Source of the DNA: Cacajao melanocephalus
Lineage: Eukaryota > Chordata > Mammalia > Primates > Pitheciidae
Reading direction: 5' to 3'
Length of the DNA: 64,000 bases
NCBI GenBank assembly: GCA_963573385.1
Contig: CAUYLG010059075.1
Coordinates: forward strand, 1-64,000
Below the pieces are notes generated by a model. The model was given only the letters and a program-made list of their open reading frames with translations, searched no databases and was not told where the DNA came from. Shown here piece after piece: positions 1 through 11,800 of the stretch. The number at the start of each line of letters is the position of its first letter. The first letter of the stretch is position 1. The translations under genes were made by a program, and so were the position numbers.

Positions 1-2241
1 TGTTTGTCTGTTATTGGTGTATAGGAATGCTTGTGATTTCTGCACATTGATTTTGTATCCTGAGACTTTGCTAAAGTTGCTTATCAGTTTAAGGAGATTT
101 TGGGCAGAGATAACAGGGTCTTCTAAATATACCATCATGTCATCTGCAAATAGAGACAATTTGACTTCCTCTTTTCCTGATTGAATACCCTTTATATCTT
201 GTTCTTTCCTAATTGCTTTGGCTAGAACTTCCAATACTGTATTGAATAGGAGTGGTGAGAGTGGGCATCATTTTCTAGTGCCAGATTTCAAAGGGAAGGC
301 TTCCAGTTTTTGCCCAATCAGTATGATATTGGCTGTAGGTTTGTCATAAATAGCTTTTATTATTTTGAGATATGTTCCTTCAATACCTAGTTTATCGAGA
401 GTTTTTAGCATAAAGGGCTGTTGAATTTTGTCAAAGGCTTTCTCTGCATCTATTGAGATAATCATGTGTTTTTTGTCTTTGGTTTTGTTTATGTGGTGGG
501 TTGCATTTATAGACTTGCATATGTTGAACCAGCCTTGCATCCCTAGGGTGAAGCCTACTTGATCGTGATGGATAAGCTTTTTGATGTGCTGTTGCAATTG
601 GTTTGCCAGTATTTTCTTGAAGATTTTTGCATGTATGTTCAGCATGGATATTGGCCTGAAGTTTTTTGTTGTTGTCGTTGAGTCTCTGCCAGGTTTTGAT
701 ATCAGGATGATACTGGTCTCATAAAATGATTTGGGAAGAATTCCCTCATTTTGGATTGTTTGGAATAGTTTCAGAAGGAATGGTACCAGCTCCTCTTTCT
801 ACATCTGGTAGAATTTGGCTGTGAACCCATCTGGACCTGGACTTTCTTTGGTTGGTAGGCTATTAATTGCTGCCTCAACTTCAGCCCTTGTTATTGGTCT
901 ATTCAAGGTTTCAACTTCTTACTGGTTTAGGCTTGGGAGGGTGCAAGTGTCTAGGAATTTATCCATTTCTTCCAGGTTTACTGGTTTAGGTGCATAGAGT
1001 TGTTTGTAGTAATATCTGATGATGGTTTGTATTTATGTGGAATCAGTGGTGATGTCCCCTTTATTGTTTTTCATTGCATTTATTTGATTCTTCTCCCTTT
1101 TCTTTTTTATTAATCTGGCTTGCAGTCTGTCTATTTTGTTGATCTTTTCAAAAAACCAGCTCCTGGATTTATTTTTTTTTTTGAAGGATTTTTTTATGTC
1201 TCTGTCTCCTTCAGTTCTTCTCTGCTCTTAGTTATTTCTTGTCTTCTGCTAGCTTTTGAGTTTTTTTTGATCTTGCTCCTCTAGCTCTTCGAGTTTTGAG
1301 GATAGGGTAACAATTTTAGATCTTTCCTTGCTTCTCATGTGGGCATTTATTGCTATAAATTTCCCTCTAGACGTTGCTTTAGATTTGTCCCAAAGATTCT
1401 GGTAAGTTGTGTCTTTGTTCTCGTTGGTTCCGAAAAACATCTTTATTTCTGTCTTCATTTCATTGTTTATCCAGTCGATGTTCAGGAGCCAGTTGTTCAG
1501 TTTCCATGAAGTTGTGTGGTTCTTAGTTAGTTTCTTATTTCTGAGTTCTAATTTGATTGCCCTGTGGTCTGAAAGACTGTTTGTTATGATTTCTGTTCTT
1601 TTGTATTTGTTGAGGAGTGATTTACTTCCAATTATGTGGTCAATTTTGGAGTAGGTGCTATATGGTACTGAGAATAATGTATATTCTGTGGATTTGGGGT
1701 AGAGAGTTCTGTAGATGTCTATTAGGTCTGCTTGGTCCAGATCTATGTTCTGGATATCCTTGTTAATTTTCTATCTCATTGATCTGTCTAATATTGACAG
1801 TGGAGTGTTAAAGTCTCCCAGTATTATTGTGTGGGAGTCTAAGTCTCTTTGTAGGTCATTAAGAATTTGTTTTATGTATCTGGCTGTTCCTGTATTGGGT
1901 GCGTACATATTTAGGATCATTAGCTCTTCTTGTTGCATTGATCCTTTTACCATTATGTAATGCCCTTCTTTGTCTCTTTTGATCTTTGTTGGTTTAAAGT
2001 CCATTTTATCAGATACTAGGATTGCAACTCCTGCTTATTTTTGCTCTCCATTTGCTTGATAAATCTTCCTCCATCCCTTTGTTTTTATTCTATGTGTGTC
2101 CTTGCACGTGAGATGGGTTTCCTGAATACAGCACATGGATGGGTCTTGACTTTTTATCCAATTTACCAGCCTATGTCTTTTGACTGGGGCAGTTAGCCCA
2201 TTTACACTTAGAGTTATTATGTGTGAATTTGATCCTGCCAT
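1..2241 (-). pseudogene. L1 ORF2 pseudogene, N-terminal endonuclease to reverse transcriptase (cut by window edge)
   Basis: ORF2p supplies the endonuclease and reverse transcriptase for target-primed reverse transcription. The start codon is at 2241-2239. The first frame (2241-2035) contains CCIQETHLTCKDTH, which holds the catalytic Glu of the APE-like endonuclease, and stops at 2035. A second frame (2004-1771) has IILGDFNTPLS with the Asp/Asn pair of the active site. Later frames include the linker (1458-1249) and a stretch of reverse transcriptase (645-268) with HHDQVGF and [13 protein letters not shown]. The FADD catalytic codons survive at 150-139. Multiple stops and frameshifts separate these blocks, so the gene is dead. 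Confidence 0.92.
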
Positions 2242-2368
2242 TTTGATGCTAGCTGGATGTTTTACCCATTAGTTGACACATTTTCTTCATTCTGTTGATG
2301 GTCTTTACCATTTGGAACATTTTTGCAGTGGCTGGTACTGGTTGTTCCTTTCCTTGTTTGTAAACACC

Positions 2369-2370
<2 letters not shown>

Positions 2371-2414
<44 letters not shown>
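2371..2414 (+). repeat. Poly(T) run of 44 (poly(A) on the L1 strand)
   Basis: An uninterrupted T-run lies at the junction of the two L1 pieces. Its right side abuts the natural A-rich run of ORF2 in the right-hand piece. Its left side abuts CACCGG, which is not part of the L1 consensus I recognise. Confidence 0.95.
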
Positions 2415-2417
<3 letters not shown>

Positions 2418-2614
2418 CTCCATTTGCTTGGTAAATCTTCCTCCTTCATTTTGAGCCTACATGTATCCTTGCATGTGAGATGGGTTTCCTGGATTTAGCA
2501 CACTGGTGGGTTTTGCCTTTTTATCCAATTTGCCAGCCTGTGTCTTTTGATTGGGGCATTTAGCCCATTTACATTTAAGGTTAATATTGTTACATGTGAA
2601 TCTGATCCTACCAT
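2415..2614 (-). pseudogene. Second, truncated L1 ORF2 start (about 66 codons) ending in poly(A)
   Basis: This is another copy of the ORF2 beginning. It starts at 2614 and runs into the natural A-rich stretch after the GGAGAGC sequence, where the 44-nt A-run (2414-2371 on the minus strand) ends it. It is colinear with ORF1 at 2678-3704 and so belongs to the L1 piece that carries the 5' end. The complete-looking ORF2 start at 2241 belongs to the other piece. The two copies differ at many positions. Confidence 0.85.
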
Positions 2615-2677
2615 TTTGATGCCAGCTGGTTGTTTTTCTCATTAGTTGATGCGGTTTCTTTGTTGTATTGATGTTCT

Positions 2678-3704
2678 CTACCATTTGGTATGTTTTTGGA
2701 GTGGCTGGTACTGATTGTTCCTTTCTATGCTTAGTGCTTCATTCAGGAGCTCTTATAAAGTAGGCCTGGTGGTCACAAAATCACTGAGCAATTGCTTGTT
2801 CATAAAGGATATTTTTTTCTCCTTCGTTTATGAAGTTTAGTTTGCCTGGATATAAAATTCTAGGTTGAAAGCTCTTTTCTTTAAGGATGTTGAATATTGG
2901 CCCCCACGCTCTTCTGGCTTGTAGAGTTTCTGCCGAGAGATCCATTGTGAGTCTGATGGGCTTCCCTTTGTGGGTAACCCAACCTTTCTCTCTGGCTGTC
3001 CTTAGCGTTTTTTCCTTCATTTCAACCCTGGTAAATCTGAGGATTATGTGCCTTAGGGTTGCTCTTCTTGAGGAATATCTTTGTGGTGTCCTCTGTATTT
3101 CCTGGACTTGAATATCGGCCTGCCTTGCTAGATTGGGGAAGTTCTCCTGGATAATATCCTGAAGGGCATTTTCCAGCTTGGATTCATTCTCTCTGTCACA
3201 TTCAGGTACCCCTATCAAATGTAGATTAGGTCTTTTCACATAATCCCATATTTCTTGGAGGCTTTGTTCATTTCTTTTCACACTTTTTTCTCTATTCTTG
3301 CCTTCTCATTTTATTTCATTGAGTTGATCTTCAGTCTCTGATATCCTTTCTTCTGCACGGTCAATTTGGCTATTGAAACTTGTATATGCTTCACGAAGTT
3401 CCCATGTTGTGTTTTTCAGCTCCATCAATTCATTTATATTAGTCTTTAAGCTGTTTATTCTCGTTGGCATTTTGTCTAACTTTTTTTCAAGGTTCTTAGT
3501 TTCTTTGCATTGGGTTAGAACATGGTCTTTTAGCTCAGAGACGATTGTTATTTCCCACTTTCTGAAGCCCATTTCTGTCAATTCATTAGACTCATTCTCC
3601 ATCCAGCCTTGTTCCCTTGCTAGTGAGGAGTTGTGATCCCTTGGAAGAGGAGAGGTGTTCTGGTTTTGGGTGCTTTCATCCTTTTTGCAGTGGTTTCTTC
3701 CCAT
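2678..3704 (-). pseudogene. L1 ORF1 pseudogene (RNA-binding chaperone protein)
   Basis: ORF1p normally trimerises and coats L1 RNA in the cytoplasmic ribonucleoprotein. The frame opens with MGRNHCKK at 3704. Residues about 45-130 are the coiled-coil region, rich in K, E and L. It is interrupted by an in-frame TGA just after DQLNEIK (about 3306). The same frame then continues into the RRM and C-terminal domains, with KRNEQSLQEIWDYVKRPNL and QEIQRTPQRYSSRRATLRH both visible. Near 2820 a one-base change in an A-run shifts the frame, and a further stop lies in the last segment. The total span of about 342 codons matches the family length (about 338). Not functional. Confidence 0.92.
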
Positions 3705-4897
3705 CTTTGTGGATTTATCTACCTGTGGTCTTTGTAGTTGGTGACTTTCGGATGGGGTCTCTGAGTGGACATCCTTTTTGCTGATGATGAAGTTATTTCT
3801 TTCTGTTTCTTAGATTTCCTTCTAACAGTCAGACCCCTCTGCTGTAGGACTGCTGGAGGTCCACTCCAGACCCTGCTTGTCTAGGGATCACTTGCAGTGG
3901 CTGCAAAACAGTAAGGGTTGCTTCCAGTTTCTTATTCTCTTATCTGTGTCCCAGAAGGATACCCACCAGATGTCAGCCTGAGCTCTCCTTTATGAGGTGT
4001 CTCTGGATATACAGGGGTCGGGGAGCTGCTTGAGGGGACAGTCTGTCCCTTATAGGACCTCAAGTGCTGAGCTGTGAGCTCTGTTGTTCCATTCAGAGCT
4101 GCTGGGCATGTACATTTAAGTCTGCTGCAGCAGAACTAACTGCCTTTTCCCCCCTGTTTCTCTGTCCTGGGAAGGTGGGGCTTTATTTATAAGTTCCTGA
4201 CACACTGCTGCCTTTTTTCAGAGATGGCTTGCCCAATGAGGAGGTAGCCTAGTCACAATCTGCCAGCAGAGGCATTGCTGAGCTGCTATGGGCTTTGCCC
4301 AGCTGCTGCGTGAGCTTCCTTGTGATTTTGCTTACAGAGGTGTAGTTAGAACTGCCTCGGTAATGGCGGTCTGCCTCAGTAATGGTGGACTGTCTCTGTA
4401 ATGGTGGACTGCCTCGGTAATGGAGGACTGCTTCAGTAATGGCAGACTTCCTCAGTAGTGGCAGACTGCCTCAGTAATGGCAGACACCCTTCCGCCCACA
4501 GAGTTGGACCATCCTGGGTCCAGTTGTGCTTGCTGTGAAACCCTCAGTCCAGAGTGTTTCAGATTGCTGGTCTTTGTGGGGGTGGGACCTGCTGAGCCAG
4601 ATCACCTGGCTCCCTGTTTCAGCCCCCTTTTCTTCAGTTGAATGGGTGACTCTGTCTCCCAGGCATCCCAGGTGCCAGTTGAAATGGCTGCCCAGATTTG
4701 TATGAGTTTTTGTGCGGAGACCCACTGCACCTGCTGAAACAGCCACGCTAGAGACTTGTGGCACTTTTCTGCCCAGGAATCTGGTCTGTGGGCATTAAAA
4801 ACTCATTTAGAAATGTGGTGATCACTCATCCTCTGTGTTCTTGCTGGGAAGTGCACTCCAGAGCTGTTCCTATTCAGCCATCTTGGATTGTCGCCCC
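3705..4897 (-). promoter_or_regulatory. L1 5'UTR / internal promoter region
   Basis: The sequence between the ORF1 start and the L1 5' end is moderately GC-rich and about 1.2 kb long, as expected for an L1 5'UTR with an internal RNA polymerase II promoter. GCCATCTTGG at 4877-4886 is the reverse complement of the YY1-type site near the L1 start. Known L1 5'UTRs also have an antisense promoter, which here would fire to the right, toward 4898 and beyond. Activity in this old copy is unproven. Confidence 0.75.
4352..4484 (-). repeat. 19-bp minisatellite, 7 units, inside the L1 5'UTR
   Basis: Seven consecutive 19-bp units of the form CTGCCTCAGTAATGGTGGA occupy this interval with a few substitutions each. 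The array continues neither left nor right. Confidence 0.9.
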
Positions 4898-7798
4898 AAT
4901 ATTTGAATTTAAATTGTAAGCGCTAATTAGAGAATCCAAACTTCTCCCTATGTTACAATCAGCAGCTACTGACATCTTTTAGCCAACTGCCCATAACAAT
5001 TACCTGTCCCTGTCCATGCACAGGGTATGCAAACACAACTTAGAGATCACAACTTTAATATTAATACTCTGCTACTGATGCTAAGCTGCAATTGTTAAAT
5101 AGTGAGAAGCTCTCCTCATATAATATAGGATAAAAAGCACTCATTTCAAGCTCTTTTCACCCTATATTATAGGAATTCTTTATACAAAAGCTGAAGATAT
5201 GACTTCCTCATATTCTTCCATAAAGAATAAATTTCACAAGATATAAGCAATAATATCATGCTAATATGTTGTTTGAAATGACATGGACAATCTATTACTA
5301 ACATAGAATAAGAATAAAGATTCTGTTTCTGTTTTCCCTTTATCACCAAATTCACTGATTTATCTACGGTAATTCAAACATTCTCTCCTATTAGGAGGTT
5401 ATTACAAACAAGGAGTTATCCTGAGACTAAATTGGATATTGACTGAACAATGCAGAAACTAGAAGGATCTCTACAGAGCTAAGTAGGAGATAAAATACAA
5501 CCAACTTATTCCCTTGTTTCGTTAATGAAACCATCTCATTATTTTCCTAATTACTCTGTCACTTCATGATCCCTACATCTAAAATTTGTTGAAAATGTTA
5601 AGAATAAAAGTTAAGTGGTGAGCTAAAAAGTAATAAAGCACCAAAGGAAATAGATAAAAGAAGTAGCTTCTTTTGTAATTACAAAAAAAGATCAATTTAC
5701 CAACCATAGGAAAAATGGCAAAGGCACACATATGCCTGTTGGTAGGATTTACGTGACTTAGCAAGATTATTTATCATCAGAATAAACAGAATTAGGAATC
5801 TTTGTAGGGGTAAAATTTTAATGTTCAAAGTTAGGAGGAGGCATCCTGGCAGGTGAGTCACACCTCCTCACATCCTGACTCCCCAGTGAGAAGGGTACAC
5901 GTAGAAAGTTTATAAACACTAGATGTATATTCCTTAAGATACTTGCTTTTTTGCAAATCCGAAAACAAAGTAAAATCAGCCATGTCTTATTGCTTTTACT
6001 TACTTTTAATTATCACAGGATTCATTTTGCTGAATCTGAGCAACATAATCATTCTTGAAAGCTATTTTCCAATATGCTCATTCTTCTGTAAGTAAATCTG
6101 ATATGCTCATTTCACATTCACCACTTCTGTTTGTATTTGTTTCCTAGAAATAGCTTTGTACAACATACAGCTTTGTGGAACTTTGCTATCTGTCACTCAA
6201 CTTTTGTTTATATATAACCTCTTCTTCATGTTTACTAAGACCTACATTTCATATTATATAATGTGATTCAATATGACATAATATTATAAACATTTTTAAG
6301 TAATATAAGTGGTTACTTGAAATGACACTTTAATGATGTTGTTAATAAAATACTTTTTTCTTGAAAGGATTCAAATTCCTCATTCAAAGTAGGATACTTC
6401 CCTACAAGCTAAATGTTACTCAGTCTTAACCATTGGCATGCTTTCTTCAATACTTATTGATTCACATATTGTTTTATAACTTGTATTAATTTTGACTATT
6501 AAATAGCACCATGATGTAAAATGATGTGAAATATATCTAGTATATAGACATTATTCAATATATGTTAGTTTTCTCCATCTTTCTCTTTATCTCACCTATA
6601 ATATCTAATGTCTTTGATCCTATAAAATTCTAATATCAAATTTTCATAAGATTTTTAAATCTTGAAGAGATATGAAACCATTAAACTACATGATTCTTTT
6701 TATACAAGAACGTGAACATCATCATTATTACTTTTGAGATGCATAGTTTCATTCAGTACAAAGCACTCTCAAGTTAGCAACAATTTTCATTTACTTTTCA
6801 TAGAATAAACAAATTTAAGGTGGATATTAGATTATTTCCTAAAATACCTAAAAGATAAGAAAATTGGTAGCATTTTTAGGTACAAAAGCAGTGTGTTTTT
6901 AACTAACCCATGCCAATCAGGTCATTTTTAGGATGGAGTGATGATTTTATTTATCTCATTCCTTCAGTTGCATATTTATCATGTAAACACCAACATTTTT
7001 GTTCAAACTTTCATCTGTGAAAATGTATTTTTTTCATATTGTCAATTACCAGAGTAACTGAAATACATTTTGTATATGTGAAAGAACATTTGAGTAGGAC
7101 ATATAAAAGCTAAGGCTTTAGAATTTGACCCTTTTAAAATAGATAGATGACCTTTTCAATTGAAACATCCTGACATTCAGTTTCCTCGTCTTTCCAATGA
7201 ATATATTTTCTATGACCTCTGAAGATCATTGTTTAACTCTACAAATTACCTAATTCCATTAATTTGACATAAATATGCAAATAAAATAAAATAGGAAAAA
7301 GTTTTATTTCAAGTTTTAATATTATTAAGTAAAAAATATTAAATGAAATGTAACTTTTCCTGTTTTATCTCCTTTTTTATTTTGATTCCATGACTTACTG
7401 ATGACTTTTACTTAATTTCTGCAATGGACCTGTAGCTTCCCTTAAGACCACAGACATTTATTGAAGTTACACAACTTTACTGAGTTATCTAATAATTAGT
7501 TCTATTTCAAGATGACTATTATATCGATTAGCCCTCCTGTGCATAACATCAAGACATTCACATTAGTTGTGGGTGGCAGCAGGTTTACTATCTTTGGTAT
7601 AATCTAGAAGGAATCTGTTAGTAGGAATTCAAGATAACTTGTTACCTTGACAACAACAGGAAATGCCTGGCTACTCAGCATGTGTCTCTACAGGATCCCA
7701 GATAATTCCTCAGATATTAACGAAAGAGTGTTTGTTACACTTATATCTGTGAAATACTGTTTTTTTATGTGAAATTAAATATACTGACTTGTGCTGTA
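4898..7798. other. AT-rich DNA without recognisable features
   Basis: I see no gene, no clear repeat family and no RNA gene here. Open frames are short and AT-driven. Very old, unrecognisable repeats may be present. Confidence 0.6.
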
Positions 7799-7818
7799 TT
7801 ACAGTCTATATTGTAAGC

Positions 7819-8006
7819 AGAGTTGTATTTTTGCATGTCTGTTATCTTGATTTCTCTCATATTTTAAAGTACCTGTTCTGTATACAGATAACATGATTTC
7901 TGAGAAGACAAGGCAGAGTTGTATTTTTGCATGTCTGTTATCTTGATTTCTCTCATATTTTAAAGTTACCTGTTCTGTATACAGACAACATGATTTCTGA
8001 AAAGAC
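7819..8006. repeat. Tandem duplication, about 93-bp unit, two copies
   Basis: The segment starting GAGTTGTATTTTTGCATGTC occurs at about 7819 and again at about 7917, each copy ending near AACATGATTTCTGA. The copies differ by one indel and a few substitutions. The 69-codon minus-strand open frame here is only this repeat read twice. Confidence 0.93.
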
Positions 8007-8241
8007 ACATCTAAAATACCTCATAGGGCTGTTCAGTTTTCAGAAGATTTTGTGCATAGGTGAGGTGTGATTGTGGAGAGTAGGAGGCTTGGGAGGTGGT
8101 GTGTGTCTGTACTACCTGGCTGTATATTTGAATTACTGATGGAACAGACATTTATATATAATTAATTAATTAAGTTTTATTGAATAAACAACATGTTGAG
8201 GGACTGTGTTAAAGAAACTTCTCTTCCTGGTTCGGCTAGTG

Positions 8242-8424
8242 GAGGGGTTTCGAATGCAGGAATTTCCTGGCTTTCCTCCTCAGGGGGCTGGGACTCTTTG
8301 AGCACCCTCTCCACATCTCCATCTGGAGACCAGAGGGGTTTCAAATGCAGGAATTTCCCCAGGCTCCCCACCTGAGAGGTGGCTGGGGCACTGTGAGCAC
8401 CTCCCCACATGGGCCAGGTAAAAT
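8242..8424 (+). repeat. 91-bp internal repeat, two diverged copies, in the LTR U3
   Basis: GAGGGGTTTC followed by AATGCAGGAATTTCC begins at 8242 and again at 8333. Each is followed by related CTGGG...GAGCACC...CCACAT text. Direct repeats in U3 often carry enhancer sites. Confidence 0.8.
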
Positions 8425-8723
8425 TCTTTATCTGATCTTCCCTCACTTGGGAAAGGCTAGGTGGAGCTCTTTTGTCCTAAATTCCCCACAAACCTCTGGG
8501 AGGAGGGGGGCTGTGTAACTCAGGGTTGTAGAACAAGTAGCCAATCTGGTATCAGAGTCAAAGATCAATCACTCCAGAGGAAGTTTGAAAGAACTCCTCT
8601 CATTGGACGAGAACATGAATGGGGAGAGAAAACTTCAGCTGCTCCTATCTGAATGGATTTCTGGCTCTGGGTCCCCCTCCCATAACAGTGTGGGAGTGGT
8701 TTTCTCTCTCTCTCTGTCTGTCT

Positions 8724-8729
8724 AATAAA
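8724..8729 (+). terminator. LTR polyadenylation signal AATAAA
   Basis: A canonical AATAAA in the R-like part of the solo LTR. It lies about 115 bases before the LTR end and is followed by a T-rich stretch. Confidence 0.6.
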
Positions 8730-8849
8730 TCACTCTTCCGCAAAACTTTTTGGGTCCGTTGGATGGTAGTGTCTCGGGGACCCCTTTCCCCATTCTTTGG
8801 GGTTAGAGAGGCCAAGAACCTACAAGTTGGGTACCGCTGGTAACAATGT

Positions 8850-11800
8850 CATCAAGGCAAAACCCAATTGTTGTGAACCTAATTGGAGATTTTATTATAG
8901 CAGTTCTGCCACTGCTAATTGCAGATTTGATATAGTAAATCCTCTTCACATCTTAAGCTCTAGTAGCCGAAACAAGGTTCTGAGGAAGAGTAGACAAGAG
9001 GAAGATTGTCAAGATTCTGTTATCTTAGTGCCAGAATCCAAAAAAAAAATGTAAAAACCCTTTCATATGAAGCCTCAATAACAGATTAATGAGAAAGCTT
9101 AGCTCTTTCAAACAAATTTTCAATGTAAACTATGACATAGAATCTTCTCTCTATTCTGGAGATTATAACTCTGAAATCCCAGCTTCAGAATAATCATCAT
9201 TTAATAAATTAAACAGTTATGGGAAACAATAGATTTGGGTGGCCACAGTCAGTTATGAGTAAATAGAAACATTTTACATCATATTTTCTTACTAAAATTA
9301 AGTCATTTAATTGGTATAAGAATATATGTTATCACTACTTTAAACATTTAATTAATAAAAATAGGCACTCTGCTTTAATTCTCAATAGCCATATCTTAGT
9401 GTCTAGATACCCCTTCACCAGATTTTTGCCAAGCAGCTTTTCATTTTTCATGTTTCTCTCATGATAGGCTGGATAATGTTGTAGCAAATTGAAAAAAAAA
9501 AGCATTTGTTAACACAATCAGGTGTGTTTTTTGCTTATGTTACACTACACGTCCATCACAGTTTGATGAGGAGGCTCATCATTTACAGTCTGCCACCAAG
9601 ATGATAGTGATGCCATCTCTGCATGTGTTTTCATGATCACAAAAGTAAGGAAAAGATTCCATGGTAAACCATATTCAGAATCTCAAAAGCTTGGTGTAAA
9701 ATAGGATAATGACACTTCTGTACACCTTAACTGATACAAATCAAGTCATTTATCTAAAGGAAGTTTAAAGAGCAGAAGTACATTCTCTTAGCACAGAGAA
9801 GGTACTGAGTATTTGTAAACATGAATTTAGTCTATCACATCTGCAAAGCATATATGCTACTGATTGTTCTCTCTGATTCTTGCCCATCCTGAATTTATGT
9901 GTTCACTCCATGAGCATCTATTAGCATTTTCTATGTATTATGAATTGTAATTGGGAGTGTTAATATATAATTTTTTTAATTGTGTTAGTAGAAAAGAAAA
10001 AGTAATAAATATTCAAATTCAAAATAACTTGTCTTTCCATAATCAAGGTGGTTGAAGTATATTTCAGAAATATATTTGGGTACATAAAAGTAGAGTTTAC
10101 CAGAATAGAGCATTGCTGTTTTCACCTCTTGAAAAAATTTGTGTTTCAGTTGAAACACTTTATGATGTTAATAAGAACAACAAAAACAACCTTCAAATTT
10201 TTTGGAACAAAAAAGAGAAACAGTACAAAATAATTTATTAAAACTTTCACCTAAGACCCGGATACCCATTCAGTTTATCATCAATTATATTCAGTGATAA
10301 TCTGGTGGTTGTTTGGCACAAATATCTGGAAAACTTGTATATTCAGTGATACATTTGGTGGTTGATTGTTTTGCACAAATAGGTGGGAAACCTGACATAA
10401 AATTTATGTGCTTCTTTAATATTGCTTTTTATTATTTCTGCTTCAATATGTTTTTAAAGGAGGAAATGTATTTGAAATAGAGAAGCTCACAACTACCTTC
10501 TAAATAAAGTTTAAATCATATACATTTTCAAATACTGTTCAAACTTTTATTGGTTATTGCTATGGAGTTTATAAAGGGACGTAAAACCATACCAGTGTTT
10601 TTGGAAAGCAGACAGACAAATATATTGCAAAGTAAACTTTAGCATTACCTTGCACAAACTCTCAGCAGATTTTTTTTTTATTGTTTCCTGACTTGATTTT
10701 CTTGTCTCAAAAACATATGTAATGTCATCATGTCTAACTTCGCCAACTTAACAGAGTTACTACGATGAGGAAATGAAATAATGCCCATGAAAATTGATTG
10801 GGAATTGAAGCAGTATACAAATAGGAATCTGTGAGCACCCTTTGACTTCTAACAAGGTAATTTTAACCAATATAACTCTAAAAAGAGAACATTTTATGTC
10901 ACATTCCATACCAGCTGTCATTTTAAATGTTGTAAAAAGAGTGAAAAAGAATGTCTGCCTTATGATGCTCAGCAAATATTAAACTGCTATTATTTCTCTC
11001 TAGACACATAGAAAAAATATATATGTGGTTCAGTGAACACACACAAAAATAAGTCTTCCCAGGGAATTCACTATTTTAGTAGGTAGAGTTAAGCTAAATG
11101 CAGAAAAACCCAGGACATAAAAACCATCTCAAAGAGTTGCAAAGACAAACTAGCAGAAAACTCAGCAGATAAATGTAGAAGACAAGTCCCAAAACAAGCA
11201 ACACAAAGAAAACGTGGAGAAAAATTTTGGAACAAATAAACTGGACCTATGCTCCAGATGAAATGATAATCAATAAGCAGACAAAATATGTTGAAAAATC
11301 TTTATTTCTATAAGAGCACTGGAGAAAACTGTCTTGAAGTTTCCATTTTTAATCTTCTTCTCACCGTGACACCATTTTTTTCCTTTGACTGGATGAAAAC
11401 CTCACTTCATCAAAAGATCACAGCAAGTTTTTATTTAAGAAAACAAAACAATAATAACCAACAAAAATTTTGAATCATTCTTATCCAGGAGGTTTCCCTG
11501 CTAATATAGGAGAGTATATGAACTGAACCTCCCAAGAGAAAAAATAATTGATATACCCCTTGTACTTCTCCAAAATATTGTTGAATGATCATGCATTGTC
11601 ACTGTGAGAAAATTGAGCTTTCAAATAAGCTTATATGACAATGTTGTTTCATGTGTTCTACCTATCATTAAAAACACAATCACATAAAGAGAAGCTAAAT
11701 TTTATGAATTAAATTTTATTAACATAATGAATGTGTTCCGAATCTTTCTGTTGTAATTTTTATTTTAAAATGTTTGCAAAATCATGTAAGTGTATATTTT

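Larger units (their letters stand above)
1..4897 (-). mobile_element. Antisense primate L1 (LINE-1), composite, 3' part outside the window
   Basis: The right end at 4897 is the reverse complement of a typical L1 5' start, including the AAGATGGC motif. Reading leftward on the minus strand come a 5'UTR, a broken ORF1 (3704-2678), the short inter-ORF spacer and the start of ORF2. The window edge falls inside the reverse transcriptase domain, just past the FADD codons at 139-150. ORF1 and ORF2 resemble older members of the primate L1PA/L1PB group rather than the youngest human L1s. Between 2043 and 2732 the ORF1/ORF2 junction occurs twice, separated by a 44-nt poly(T). The element is therefore two L1 pieces in head-to-tail orientation, not one simple copy. 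No 3' end, poly(A) tail or target duplication can be seen for the whole. Confidence 0.95.
8197..8845 (+). mobile_element. Solo LTR of an endogenous retrovirus (ERV1-type)
   Basis: The element starts TGAGGGACTG and ends GGTAACA, the TG...CA ends expected of an LTR. A perfect 4-bp duplication ATGT flanks it (8193-8196 and 8846-8849), the size typical of class I (ERV1) elements. A CCAAT box lies at 8541-8545, and AATAAA at 8724-8729 sits in a region like a U3/R boundary followed by a GT-rich segment. No primer-binding site or retroviral interior follows, so this is a solo LTR left by LTR-LTR recombination. The 649-bp length suits the class. I cannot name the subfamily. Confidence 0.85.

Noticed and set aside
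2249..2449. Poly-lysine-containing minus frame
   Set aside because: The lysines are the 44-nt poly(A) translated; it spans the junction of two L1 pieces.
2043..2732. Simple recent tandem duplication as the explanation of the doubled L1 segment
   Set aside because: The two copies differ at too many sites and are separated by a pure poly(T) run, so two L1 sources are more likely.
4471..4764. 97-codon minus frame in the L1 5'UTR
   Set aside because: It is the L1 5'UTR and minisatellite read in a chance frame upstream of ORF1.
8177..8446. 89-codon minus frame and overlapping plus frames in the LTR
   Set aside because: They come from the duplicated GC-rich U3 of a solo LTR, which has no coding interior.
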